This document shows positions 1-11,386 of a DNA stretch of 31,703 nt, one piece after another (the first letter of the stretch is position 1; each line of letters opens with the position of its first letter). The DNA lies in assembly GCA_002286855.1 (NCBI GenBank), contig NRSV01000100.1, forward strand, positions 1 through 31,703, read 5' to 3'. The DNA is from Bipolaris cookei. Taxonomy: Eukaryota > Ascomycota > Dothideomycetes > Pleosporales > Pleosporaceae. Position numbers and translations under genes: made by a program. A model generated the notes under the pieces. That model worked only from the letters and a program-made list of their open reading frames with translations. It searched no databases and had not been told where the DNA came from.

Positions 1-771
1 CTGATTGGAGGAAGATTAGGCAGCTCGTTGATCACGCTGTAGCTGAGAGAGACCAGAGAAAGATCTCAAAGCTCAACCAAACGATCTACTGACTCTTGAT
101 TAGATTAGTACTAGCTGAGCATGAGAACGTAAGACTTAAAGGGGCTCTCATTAATGAGAGGCAGAGGAGGAGTATCACGGTGGGGCTGTATTCTGGTCTC
201 CAAGGAAGGTGAAGGAGGCACGTGATCGCCAGCTCCAACAAGGGCTTGAAGAAGAGCAGCTACAACACCAGAAAGCTGAGAGAGCTCGTGAACGAGAGGA
301 TCGGAAGCAGGCCAAGGCTCAGGAGCTTCAGATAAGGCGAGAGGCTAGAGCAGAGGCTAGGATAGCGAGGGAGAAGGCGAGAGCTGAGAGAGCTGCAGAT
401 CAAGCTACCCGACAGGCAGCTCGTAGAGCTCAACAACGCCTCCAACGAGCTCAAAAAACCTCTCAAAGGGGCAAAAAACGTAGTCTTAAGGCTTATATAA
501 AGGCTGCTTCAAAAAAGAGAGCTGCTGCGCAGCCTCAGGCTGGCGTTGAGGCTGCAGGTGCTGCAGCAGGCCCACCACCATCTCAATCACGACACGGCCG
601 AACAATCAAGCTCCCATCAAAATATAGATAGCTATATATATCAATTAAGGCCTCTAGAGCTCAACACTAGAAAATATCGTGATAATAGCTATCGTACGTG
701 GCTTAATAGTTTCATGTTAGCGTTTTGATTTTGGTGATCGAAGCGGGCGTTACGCCGGGCAGCACGGTACA
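1..771 (+). mobile_element. pogo/Fot-type DNA transposon, 3' remnant, copy 1
   Basis: Only the C-terminal part of a transposase is present, running off the left edge of the window. Readable stretches begin at position 1 (a WRKIRQLV-like segment), are broken by an in-frame stop near 89-91, and resume as an open frame ending with a stop at 629-631. The product from 209 on is a lysine/arginine/glutamate/alanine-rich, probably coiled-coil tail containing KVKEARDRQ and many RxxREKAR-like steps. This is the typical basic tail of fungal pogo/Tc1-mariner-class (DDE) transposases. No catalytic DDE domain is visible. After the stop comes an AT-rich trailer and then GGGCGTTACGCC (745-756) and GCACGGTACA (762-771), both repeated in inverted orientation by the neighbouring copy, so they probably mark the element end. 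Decayed and not expected to be active. Confidence 0.75.
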
Positions 772-989
772 GCATACAAGCCAATTTGTTTGACAGCATT
801 TTGTTTTATAGAGGCTTCCATTAAGGGCAAAATTTTCATCGTCGCATAGCTCTCTTGTAGTGCGCTAAATATCTTTGGGCGTGCAACGGCTGAACTCAAT
901 TACGGAGAGATCAGAATAGGAATTTCAGTGTACCGTGCGCGACGGTGTACCGAGTTCGATTGTGTAACGCCCGGGACGGCGTAACGCCC
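745..989. repeat. Inverted terminal-type repeats of two tail-to-tail transposons
   Basis: GGGCGTTACGCC at 745-756 is matched by its exact reverse complement at 978-989, and GCACGGTACA at 762-771 by its reverse complement at 929-938. Each pair lies downstream of a transposase stop codon, one on each strand, so the most economical reading is that they are the right-hand termini of two related elements facing each other. The 157 bp between them (772-928) would be host DNA or the remains of a third insertion; I see no gene in it. Confidence 0.6.
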
Positions 990-1805
990 GATCCGAACAC
1001 CAAAACAGCCCTATAACTTGAGGCTGTAGAGCCTCACATAATAGCTATCGTCGCGATATTTTTTGAGTGGTGAGATATAGAGGGCTTAATTTATATATAG
1101 CTATAGAAATCATGTTGAAGTTTTGATAGCGCGCCCTTTGTGCGAGGTAGAGGCTGGTTGAGCTACAATAACACCTTGAGGCTCTCCACCACCTACAGAC
1201 CTCGCGATAGCTCTCTTTCTAGGAGTAGCTTTTACAGGGATCTTAAGGCTGCGCTGCTTACTCTTTTGGGATATTCTACGATCTTGTTGAAGTCGTTTTG
1301 TAGCCTTGCGAGCTGCCTGTCGTATAGCCTGTTCAGTAGCCTTCTCTGCCTTCTCTTTCTCTCTCACTATCTTAGCTACAGCCCTCGCCTGACGCCTTAT
1401 CTCCTTCTCCCTTACCCTTGCATGCCTTGCTTCCTCACGAAGCCTGTTTGCCTTAGCTTTCTGGTGTTGTACCTGCTCCTCCTCGCACTCCTGGAGCTGC
1501 TGACGATCACGTGCCTCCTTCACCTTCCTTGGAGACCAGAATATAGCTCCACCTTGATACTCCTCAGGCTCCTGTAGAAGAAGAGACTTGCCTCGCTTCC
1601 TCTGCGTCCTCTCATTGATCAGAGCCTTGCGTAGGCCCTTAACCTCATACTCAAGGAGGGTCTTTTGAGTTGAGATTTGGTGGAAGGCCTGGCTCAGCTT
1701 TTGAGCTCGCCTATCACTTCGATCCTTGACCACCTGACGTAATAGGCCTTCAGCCTTCCTCCAGTTTGAGGCACTTAAGGCTGGGGACTCACCAATGCAT
1801 TGGGC
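929..1805 (-). mobile_element. pogo/Fot-type DNA transposon, 3' remnant, copy 2
   Basis: On the minus strand an open frame runs from about 1805 (no start codon of its own) down to a stop at 1110-1112. It encodes NWRKAEGLLRQVVKD, a short linker, then the same basic KVKEARDRQ tail seen in copy 1, so it is the C-terminal third of a related transposase and not a stand-alone gene. It is less damaged than copy 1, with no internal stop over about 230 codons. The amino-terminal helix-turn-helix and DDE domain are missing, and homology ends abruptly near a G-rich tract at 1804-1813. The noncoding trailer 989-1109 contains an ATAGCTAT motif also found in copy 1 (near 684-691). With copy 1 it forms a convergent pair just downstream of the transporter gene. 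Confidence 0.75.
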
Positions 1806-2043
1806 GCGGGGGGACGTTATGTATCGGATAGTTACAAAATATTCTTACTACAAGCTGAAGGTAATTGGATTATTCTTATGGCTTGAACAATTTGGATATC
1901 TCTATTATACCCTTCTTTAGAATCATCGTGGTTAGTATGTCGTGCGTTAACGCTGCGATTGGTTTTAGCGCGGTTCCTTCAAAGTTTTTACTGTACATTG
2001 GTTTATTTGATAAATGATTGTTGTAGGTGGTAGTAGTAGACTT

Positions 2044-5000
2044 TTAGGTGTTGACATCCCCCCTTGCGGCAGCTTCACACAGAGCCCGGAATTTCGAGTT
2101 AGTTGTCTTTAGAAGGGTTTTCGGATGACCGTCCTCAACTATCTCGCCTGAATCTAGCACAATCACGCGATTGAAGAACTCTTCTCCATATGCACCTGCC
2201 TCTCTATCTTTTTCGCTATCCGAATTCTTCACAAAACTTACTAAGCTGTGCGTGATCGCAATGATTGTGTATCCAGGAAATGTGCGTTGTATAACATCCA
2301 AATATTGTTTTTCCGTTTCCCGATCCATGGATGAATTGAATTCATCTAGAAGTAAAATACCCCCTAGTAGGTCGCCTCGAGCTGTCGCAAGACGAGAGTC
2401 GTTGGATGGCTCAGGCTGAGACGAGCAGTATGATTCGGAATCACCTTTCACTGTATGAATGTGCGACCTGATTTCCTTACGCTCTTGTACATTAGTTTCA
2501 AGATGCGATTCAGCAGTGGATGGCATTTCGATTGTATCCGTCAGTTGTAACTCTCTGTCCTTCACAATTTTTCTCAAAACCGCTCGAGCAACGCTAAATA
2601 GCTGTTTTTGGCCAGGGCTAAGTTCTCCGGGCTTCGCAACTACTTCTAGTCCACCTTGACTCTTGATCAAAGACCATAGGTTCATATCTTCCAAAACTGA
2701 ATGTATTTCTGTCGCCGTACAGGTCCCGAGTAGATCTAGGTTTTCCTGCCAGGATGCTCCAGGGGGAAGAAAGATAGGATCTTGAGAAATAGTGATGATA
2801 CGTTCCGGTAACACAGCTTGTTTGACAGTACGTATTTCGAGTCCATCAATAACGATGGCATTGCAGCTCGTGCTCGGTAACGGCTCGAGTAAGCCCAGTA
2901 GAAGCAGTATCAGGGACGACTTCCCGCTAATTTGTGAAACAAATCTAGATTCAGCTTTTGCCACTTGCAAAAAAAGACTCATATCCCCGGAGTTTGCACA
3001 TACCTGCCAGAACGACCACAAATAGCAACATGCTGGCCAGGCTCCACAACAAGATGTATGTCTTTCAACGCCAGAATGCTAGATAGGGAGTTCGGTTCAT
3101 CTGTCGTCATTCTATGAGGCCTCAGTATTTTCTTCATCAAAACTGAGGCGCTTTAGGTCTACCTGCATTGAATAAATGCTGATTTTGACCCACGACTGAA
3201 TGTAGAAAAACTCCACTTACCTGTAAGATGCCGAAACACCATCGAGCATTATATGGCCTCTAGAAGGCCAGGAGAGAGGCGGTAACACGCTATGGTTTTC
3301 AACTTTGGAAGAGACCGAACACTCGAGTGATTTCAGTCGATGCACAGCGCCCATGGAAGTTTCGAGCTTTGCATACGCTTGCATGGCTGATGCTAGGATC
3401 TGGCTGAACTGTAGCAGCATGACGAGGCCTGAACCGGCAAAACCTGATCCGCGATTTTCAAGCTGTGTAACGAGCGTAATAACGAAAATGGCCAAAACCA
3501 TAACGATAAGATTGAGTGCAAACAGTAGCCAGTATTGCACCATAGCCAGCAGGTAAGCTGGGCGTTGAGATGTCTCCAGAAGCCGGTTGTTCTGATCCTC
3601 ATATAGCTTTGACAATTGTGCAGCACGTATCGTTGCGATACCTCGGCCTACGTCTAGGAAATGCATACTGTTGTGAATATGGTTGTTAATAAACTATGAT
3701 AGAAGAGCTGGCACGACGAAAAGAGATTACTTACTACAGAGGACTTTTAGCCTCAAGTGCTAAAATACGAAGTTGTCGAGATGTGCGCAGATAAAGCTTT
3801 ACGATCGCATACATAATCACAATAACGACTGGATATATTGTGGCTAGGTAGGGTGAAGAAGCGGCAAGAACGCCTGCCATTCCAAGCGATATAGCTAGAT
3901 CGCAGGCAAATTGAATGAGCGATCTTGGTAGTTCACCATCGACAAGCGTGATATCTTGGGAAAAATAATTCGTGAGTGTTCCCTGGTCAGTCATGTGGAA
4001 GAGAGATAACGGTGCTCTCATAATGGCAGCAAATATTGAAGAATGTAGTGAGGCGCCTGAAACAAGAGAGATCGACGTTACTGCAAGGTACATGGCGAGG
4101 AACCCTCCCAATAGACACAATACATGGAAAGCTCCATAAATGCCCACCCAAAAGGCGTGAGTATGACTCTGGTGCTTTGATCTAGCATCTTTGACCCAGA
4201 AGTTGAGCCAGAGGGTTGGGAAAGCGAAGAAAAAGCCATAGCAAATGGTTGAAGCAATGAAAGCTGCCAATGTTACCACAGAAACTGGCTTGAAGTAGTG
4301 ACGATAATTAGCCAGGCCTCCTGACCAAGCAACAATGTGAGTGATACCATCAGATGCGGGTCCGTCAATGACAGCGCCACCGTTCTCACTGACTTCCAGT
4401 TGATGCACTGGGGACTTCTTTGTCCTGATGTCTTGGGTTTCCGCAGTGTATCCAGATTTTCTTTCATTCCCTCCTTCTGCCTCTGCTTCTGTTGTTGAAA
4501 AGGTCACACTGGGTTCTCTGATTCCCAAACTTTGCACGTAGCCATCCTTGCACTTGAGAATTTCCCAGTTGCCCTGCTCGAGGATCTCTCCTTGCTCATT
4601 TAGGACGATGATTGCGTCTGACATTGGAAGGTACATGATCGAATGCGTACAGAGGATTACTGCTGCTCCATTGCGTCTTGTTTTCAGTAGGCCTGAGGGC
4701 CCAAAGACGTGGCGGAAGACATGATCTTCTGTTCTGGCATCAAGACCGCTCAATATATCGTCAAATATGAAGGCATGAGCGTCTGAGTATAGCGCGCGGG
4801 CTATGGCTATGAGCTGTTTTTGACCTCCACTGAGCAATAAGCCGTTGCTTCCCACTACCGTATCGTGACCATCTGGTAGCGCAGCCAAGTAGTACGAGAG
4901 CCCCGAGGCTTCGATTACCTCGAGATACCGGGACGGGTTCCATGGCAAGAAGTGAATGACGTTGTCGCGTATCGTACTGTTCAACAAGAATGGCGTCTGA

Positions 5001-7103
5001 TCACAGTACGCAATCTTGCCCCCACCTGCTCCACCGAAAAAAACTTGACCAGCCAAGGGGCGTATTTGTCCCAGCAACGCCTTGCACAGTGTTGACTTTC
5101 CCGATCCCACCGGACCTATAATCATTGTCAAGGCCGCATATTCGATAACCAGACTGATGTTTCGAAGGCAAAGCTGGCCATCCTTCTGCCATCTGAAATT
5201 ACCTTCAACCACTCGGAAAGCGTACTCATAGTTTTCGGATGGCGAGGCAGAGCTGTCTTTGATCCTTTCCAATCGGACTTCCTCTTTCTCACGCCAATCT
5301 CCCAACGGCTCTAGCTCTAGATACGTTTGAATCCGATCGAGGCATGCCAAGCCAGACATGAAAGGAGCTACTGATTGAAACAAGAGACCAAGTGGTGCCG
5401 TGAGAAGCGCAATAAGCGCAACAACGGAAAATATGTTTGAATTTGCAACAGAGTTGGATGTAGCTGCAAGCGTAATAACCGGCGCAATTAGTTCAGGTGC
5501 GAGAGAAAGAGTCATTGCCGTAATTTGTAGCATCCGAACACCACGGCTCGCACGAAGCTCATTTGTTCTCGCTTCGCGTATCTTTTGATTAACAATCGCA
5601 GCGAGTCCAGAGATCTTAACCTGCTTCATGCTTCCAAGAACATTGGCGATCATGGCAACGCGCTTTTGCGTTTCCTGCATCCAAGCCTTCTGAAAGCCGC
5701 CAATGAATTTGCCTACAGTGACTAGAGCAAAGAAGCATATTATGATCAGACCAATGGGAAGTGCGAAGAATGCCTTCAGTCGGGTCCATAAGATCCAGCT
5801 AACAATGATCGTTTGTATCAGACTTGCCCATAGCTCGTGAAAATTGAGGAAACCCATCAATATCCGTTCGATATCAGTGCTCATAAGGGTTATCGCTTGG
5901 GATTCTGCGAGAGTTGCTACACTGAGCTCAGTGGTTTTGCGAAATATGCCACTAGCCAAACAACTGCGTGTCATGTAGAGGAACCTTTGATGGTAGTACC
6001 AGTACAATGATGTACAGAGAGCGATACCGACATAGATCAGGATCGTTGCTCCAATCAGGCCATAACCATTTTGATCAGATTTCTGTTCAGCACTCAGAAA
6101 ACTCGTGACTGCCTCTATTAGAAAGGCTTGGCTAATGCTCAAACCAATCAAGGCTAATCGAGGTATGATAGGAAGCAGAAGAGGTACTAGTAAGGTTTTG
6201 ATAAGGCTCTGCAATAGTGATATTCTGTTTTTCTGATCGGCTTCTGAGGATTCACCAAGATAGCCTTTCGTGTTCTTCAGAAATTTTGTGTGCAGAGCTT
6301 CGACTGTCATGTTCCCATCCAGGACGGGCAGCGAGTCAAGTTGAAGAGGGTTTTGATAACCCGATAGAAGGAGCCGACTGAGCCAACTAAAAGTACTCAA
6401 CTGACAAATTCCACAATTACCGTCTAGGCTTTGTGTTGTCCGGTTTTCCCTTTCAAATAATCTCTTTTTCGAACGAGATTCCAGAACAGCGAGAATAGCC
6501 TTGCAAGCTATGGTGGTTGTGTGGATTCGTACGAATATTGCGTCCAAGTTGGAAGAGACACTGAGCCAAATAGTTCGATTGTGTGCGACGTCCAAGAGAA
6601 GAGTAAGCCCCAAATACACATCGATAATTACAGACGGTCTTCGACATCTGGTATGTTCATGATGCGACAAGGCAACTAAAACTAGTGCGCTGTTTGTGGC
6701 CAAGATTCGTGCAGAGAGAAATAGGGCGGATAGCTTGAATCGCGCTGTTCTTTGGGTGCTTATGACCAAAAGGGCCGTTTGAAGGACGAGGTTGACGAAA
6801 TAGAGAATCTAGAACCGACGGTGAGCATCCAGTGGTATGTTGGCTTAGAGGGTCGAGAAAATCAATGCCAGAAATAAAGGGAAGACTTACCTGCTTCGAC
6901 GCGTATAGCCAAGATCGCCAGGCCGTGATATTAGGCTCTCGACGAAGTAATGCTATCCTCGGAATTGCTAAAACCAGGAAGATGGCTGGTGGAATGGTGG
7001 TAAAGAAGAGCAGCTCGAATTTCAACGTGAAATCAAATCCTTCGCGACAACTATCCACAACAGGGCCAAAGGATTCGTCGCCAACGCAATTCGCGAAGTC
7101 CAT
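2044..7103 (-). CDS. FUM19-like: ABC transporter, ABCC (multidrug-resistance-associated) subfamily, FUM19-like
   Basis: Five exons: 7103-6891, 6808-3735, 3667-3221, 3111-3004 and 2926-2044, giving 1574 aa. All introns are GT-AG (82, 67, 109 and 77 bp). The start is the only ATG before an upstream in-frame stop. The N-terminus has the ABCC signature region (FGPVV, FDFTLKFE) and an extra membrane domain, followed by TMD1, NBD1, TMD2 and NBD2. NBD1 has Walker A GPVGSGKST (about 634), LLSGGQ (about 727) and Walker B FIFDD (about 749), with the Asp-for-Glu change usual in this subfamily. NBD2 has Walker A split by intron 4 (about 1280), LSPGQ (about 1380), Walker B LLLDE (about 1470) and the H-loop motif AITHS. 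About 70-75 polar residues are inserted between the NBD2 signature and Walker B. Full-length and apparently intact. It is divergent from the P450 at 7441, like a cluster-encoded efflux pump. The substrate is inferred from context only. Confidence 0.93.
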
Positions 7104-7440
7104 CGCCGTAAGCGTCCAGATGCTGTCTCGTATTCTTAGTTCCGATGTTTGGAAGTAGAATGTAAGGTTTGGTTTGGAGTCGACAGAAAGTGATTACTGA
7201 TGCAGGACAATGTCAGTCAGCCGCAAACTCAAGGTAACTTGAAAGTAAAGGCTACAGCTAGTTACAAACCTTAACACTTGCACGGCACCTCTCGGGGCTT
7301 CTCAACGCTCGGACTGTCGGCGTGGTAAATATCGGTATCCGCCAGCAACTTAACTTGATTGGGTATCCGAAGTCACATGAGAATTAGCACGGAACAAATA
7401 TTGTTACCCCTCATGCTCAACATCATGCTGCACTCGTAAC
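7104..7440. promoter_or_regulatory. Divergent promoter between transporter and P450
   Basis: This 337-bp gap separates two start codons pointing away from each other, so it must hold both promoters. CGG triplets cluster near the middle: CGG-N5-CGG at 7310-7320 and CGG-N3-CCG at 7333-7341. Such paired triplets are the kind of site bound by Zn(II)2Cys6 cluster regulators, but they are short and could be chance. No clear TATA box was identified for either gene. Confidence 0.5.
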
Positions 7441-9293
7441 ATGACAGCTTCCGTGTCTACAGGAATTCTTGTAATATTTTGCATTTCGATGATATGGGTA
7501 CCAGCTGTTTCAAGATTGATAAGATGCTTCAGTTATGCATTGAGCTTTGGTGGACTCTGGTATTTGTGGAGAGGATTTCTTTGGCCAGTGTATTTCTCAC
7601 CGCTACGCCATCTGCGAACAGTTCCAGACAATGGCTGGCTTAGTGCAGAGACCTTACGACTATACACTGAACCTAGAGGTGTTCCACAGTGTGAGTGGTA
7701 CGTCTACTTAGTTTCTCTTGTCGCACGTTGATTTAGCTTACATGTGTATACCATAGGGTAAATAAGCTCGAACACGTGCCAGAAGGCTTGGTACGTTACC
7801 GGTCTCTATTAGGCTTTGAAAGGCTTCTTATTGTCTCTCCGGAGGCGCTCGCCGATGTTCTGATCCACAAGAGCTACGAGTTTCGAAAGCCGCCCTTCGT
7901 TGTGAGACTACTAAAGCAGATCCTTGGCAGGGGCATATTGCTAGCAGAAGGCAACGAGCACCGAATTCAGCGGAAGGCGCTATTGCCGGCATTTGCCTTT
8001 CGGCATATCAAAGAATTGTACCCTGTTATGTGGCGCATGGGAGAACGTCTTATAATGACCATGACCGAGGATATTCAGAGCAGCGTTTCAGCAAGAGTTG
8101 ACGCGTCCGCTTATCCTACAGATGAAAATCAAACCAAAAACGAGGATGAGATGTTTACTGTGAATATCTCAGACCTGGCTAGTCGGGCCACCCTCGATAT
8201 AATAGGCGTTGCAGGTATGGGTCGAGACTTTGGGGCCATTTGTAACCCTAATAACACCCTGCATCAAGCGTACAGCCTCCTTGTTCAATCTTCCAAAGAA
8301 GCCACCTTGATTGGAATCCTCCGTCTTTTGCTTCCAGATTGGGTTGTCAATTGTATTCCTTTGAAAAGGAACACTCAGGCAAACCTCGCGATACAACTCG
8401 TTCGTTCATTATGTCAGGAGATGATACGTGAAGCGAAGTCACTCAATGAAGGCCATGGATTTAGCTCTTATGGTGATCCTACCAAAAAGAACATACTCAC
8501 TGTAGCTACCGCTTCTGGTACCTTTACAGACGAGTTACTTGTCGATCAACTTATGACTTTCCTGGCAGCAGGTCATGAGACCACTGCCACAGCACTTACC
8601 TGGGCTATCTACATTATTTGCTTGTACCCAGATATCCAAGACAAGCTTCGCCATGAAGTGTGGTCTCGCTTGCCCAGACACTCATCGACATGCAAGGGCA
8701 TACCTGGAGACCTTAGTACTATAATAGATTCTGGGACGCCGTACCTAAATGCAGTTTGTTTAGAGGTGTTCCGTTACTTTTCTCCTATTCCCGTCACATT
8801 TAGGGAGGCAACGAAAGACACTTGTATCCTCCAAACGCCTGTATCTGCTGGGACTTCAATCGTACTTGCTCCACGCGTCACCAATCGCGATAGTACTCTT
8901 TGGGGCCCCGACGCACAAATTTTCAACCCGGATCGTTGGGTCTCTCTAAAGAAGCGAGATACAAGTACTGGCAATATCCTCACCTCCATTGCTTCTTCTG
9001 AGGACCCTACGAAGGACGGAGAACAAGACATAGCAGCCCAAAAGAAATCAGGCCATCGAAAAAACTTGGCTATGATGACGTTTCTACATGGGCCACGAAG
9101 TTGCATTGGCCAGTCATTCGCCAGGGCAGAGCTTGCTATTCTATTGGCGTCCTTGGTTGGACATTTTGAATTCAAGTTAACAAAAGAAACGCCTAGAAAC
9201 GAGAGGGATATCAAAGTATCGAGGGGTGCTACAGCAAGGCCAGAAAAGGGACTCTGGGTACGGATTCGAGCAATTGAACCTGTGACGGTCTGA
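7441..9293 (+). CDS. FUM15-like: Cytochrome P450 monooxygenase, FUM15-like
   Basis: Two exons, 7441-7697 and 7757-9293, with a 59-bp GT-AG intron that splits a Trp codon, giving 597 aa. The first 60 or so residues are hydrophobic and include membrane anchor(s) for the endoplasmic reticulum, followed by the proline/WxG linker region. P450 hallmarks are all present: I-helix AGHETT (about 357-362), K-helix ExxR as EVFR (about 421), the PDRW meander, and the haem loop FLHGPRSCIG with ligand Cys535. Between PDRW and the haem loop lies an extra polar stretch of about 40 residues. The length matches what I recall for Fusarium FUM15 (about 600 aa). FUM15 is not essential for fumonisin assembly and has been reported to aid self-protection. 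Divergent pairing with the transporter would fit such a role. The family call is firm; orthology rests on size, motifs and neighbours. Confidence 0.9.
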
Positions 9294-9851
9294 AAGCCCT
9301 TTGGTAGAGCTCCTCGATGTGATCTTGGTGCGTGACCACAGAATTTGTGTGCGCACCCTAGCATCTGGATTCTGCTCATCTGAACCGCGCTCGGACGCGA
9401 CGCTGAGATTGAAGGGAGAGCATATTTCTTCGATCCGAACAGAGAGATAAGCACTCAAGTAGATAGTTGATAGCCCCCATCGAATACAACTACCGTTATC
9501 CACCGGCAAAGCCCTTGGCTTAGCACTCTCTTAGGTCTCGCCCGTTACACCACGGTGATTATTACCTTCTGGCATGAACGTCCGTTAGCCTTCAGCCTTC
9601 TTGTCATACGTCAAGAAGAGAATCCTTCTTGTTACTTGTAACACTATTTGCTCCTTAAGCTGCTCCTAGAGTTAGCTCGTTATAGATACCGTGTCCGCGC
9701 GTGTGATGCGTCGAATCACCAAAACACTACAATCATTACAGCTACACAACAACACAACGTAATGGGACTAAAAGAAGCGCTTGCAGAGTGTGCGATGGCC
9801 GCAGCGGCTCAAGGCAAACAACAAGGCAACAAAACAAGTAACATGTTTCAC
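9294..9851. other. Intergenic, 3' flank of P450, probably repeat-derived
   Basis: No convincing gene. A plus-strand frame around 9648-9959 has low-complexity Gln/Thr/His composition and no recognisable domain. Small inverted repeats are visible: AAGAAG/CTTCTT (9613-9630) and TGTTAC-TT-GTAACA (9630-9643). From about 9700 the sequence leads without a boundary into transposon copy A, so part of it may be that element's 5' region. Confidence 0.4.
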
Positions 9852-9883
9852 CACCGAGCGGCCCACCCCACCGAGCGGCCCAC
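9852..9883 (+). repeat. Two 15-bp direct repeats with a 17-bp period
   Basis: CACCGAGCGGCCCAC occurs at 9852-9866 and again at 9869-9883. A related sequence, GCGAGCGGTCCATCCCATC, precedes transposase copy B (from about 10395). These repeats therefore look like terminal or subterminal transposase-binding repeats of the pogo-type element that follows. Confidence 0.6.
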
Positions 9884-10395
9884 TCTTGCACCGCGACACG
9901 CCTTCACAACAACATCGCAGAGTGTCTCAACAACTACAGCTCCAAAAGAGCTATACTGAAGCTGACGTACAAATAGCAGTCTGTAAGCTTACTAAAAACT
10001 AAATCTAAAGTATTCGACAAGCTGAAAAGGTCTATAGCGTCCCTAAAACAACGATACGTCGACGATGCGGTGACAAGCATTCTCGACGCGACTGCGAGCT
10101 TAACTGCAAGCGCCTAACAAAACTAGAAGAGGAGGCTATTACTAGGCGTGTAATAGTTGGGGCAGAGCGAGAACTACCCTGTGGGAGAGACGATGTGCGA
10201 GATATGGCTAATAGATTGCTCCCAGAGCGCGGCGGAGAGGAGGTTGGCAAGAACTGGGTTGATAGGTTTGTCCAGCGCAATCCTGAGCTGCGTACGCGCC
10301 GGAGCCGTTCATATGATTGTCAGCAAGCTGCCTGCGAAGATCTAGCGCTTATCAAGGGCTGGTTCGAGCTAGTTCAAAATACGAAGGCGAAGTAA
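9884..10395 (+). pseudogene. pogo/Fot-type transposase, N-terminal fragment, copy A
   Basis: The plus strand encodes, across two frames broken by a stop near 10000, a Pipsqueak-type helix-turn-helix (YTEADVQIAVCKL, then VPKTTIRRRC) and a CENP-B-like second DNA-binding segment (DMANRLL, GKNWVDRFVQRNPEL, ending WFELVQNTKAK). The order and spacing match copy B immediately downstream. Homology stops exactly at the AAGTA after NTKAK, where copy B's leader begins. The DDE domain is absent. Frame-broken remnant, not a functional gene. Confidence 0.75.
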
Positions 10396-10446
10396 GCGAG
10401 CGGTCCATCCCATCAACTTTGTATACCTCACCAGCTTACAACAATC

Positions 10447-11357
10447 ATGGCACCACCAATTCTATCTCAACATATCTCTAGTGAGGCTAATATATACCTT
10501 GCAATATCAGCTCTTAATAAAGACGAAATCCACAATGAGAGACGCGCTGCTGGCATGTTTGAAGTCTCTCGAACAACGCTCCGCCGCCGACGCGCAGGGA
10601 AGTCTGCCCGACGCGATTGCCAGCCTGACTCAAAGAAGCTTACCAAGCTAGAAAAGCAGGTAATAGTCAATCACGTATTTGATCTAGATATTCGTGGATT
10701 TGCGCCTACCTACGCAGCTGTGCGTGATATGGCTGATAGACTGTTGGCTGCGCGCGGCGCTGGCCAGGTCGGCGTCCACTGGCTGCGCAACTTTGTCAAA
10801 CGTACAGACAGTCTTACAACGCGTTTTAATCGAGCGTACAATAGGCAGAGAGCTCTATGTGAAGATCCAGTCCTAATTAAGAGCTGATTTGAGCTTGTAG
10901 AGCAAACAAAGGCCAAGTACGGCATCTGTGACGAGGACGTCTACAACTTTGATGAAGCCGGCTTTATGATGGGCAAGATCACGACTCAGCTTGTCATTAA
11001 AGTATCAGAGAGGAGAGGCAGGCCAAAGGCAGTTGAGCCAGGCAATCGTGAGTGGGTGACGTTGATCGCAGCGATCAACGCGGCTGGCTGATCACCAGCC
11101 TTGAGAGGGCTAATGAAGCAGCAACAAAGCGTAGGCAGCGTAAGAAGAAGCGGATACAGAAGCAAGGAGTGTTAACTAAGGGAGCTGGAGAGGATCTACT
11201 CGCTCAGCGTGAGGCTGATCAGCAGATTGCTCATGAAGAGCGTCAGAGAGGGGAGTAATCAGGTGTTAGCCGCCAGGCTTTAGCGCGCTGTAGCAGGTGT
11301 AGAGAGACTGGCCACAATTCGCGTACATTTAGAAAAGATACTTTAGATACTACTTAA
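10447..11357 (+). pseudogene. pogo/Fot-type transposase, internally deleted, copy B
   Basis: Starts at ATG 10447. The N-terminal HTH (FEVSRTTLRRRR) and CENP-B-type segment (RDMADRLL, GVHWLRNFVKR) are intact. A TGA at 10885-10887 then interrupts a frame that continues as FELVEQTKAKYG and reaches the first catalytic region (YNFDEAGFMMG). Near 11090 the central DDE region is missing and the sequence jumps to the basic C-terminal tail (LERANEAATKRR), in another frame. That tail has a TAA at 11256-11258, and in-frame sequence after it encodes a zinc-knuckle-like CSRCRETGHNS whose last Cys is Phe, ending at 11355-11357. Copy A has TGG where this copy has TGA. Inactive; useful as a fossil of the element family. 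Confidence 0.8.
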
Positions 11358-11386
11358 TATATTCTATAAATATCTATATATTATAC

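Noticed and set aside
1140..1577. Leucine/serine-rich plus-strand frame over the transposase tail
   Set aside because: It is the antisense shadow of the basic minus-strand transposase frame, with no domain and biased composition.
9648..10002. Plus-strand frames with Gln/Thr/His-rich products
   Set aside because: Low-complexity composition, no homology I recognise, and overlap with transposon leader repeats.
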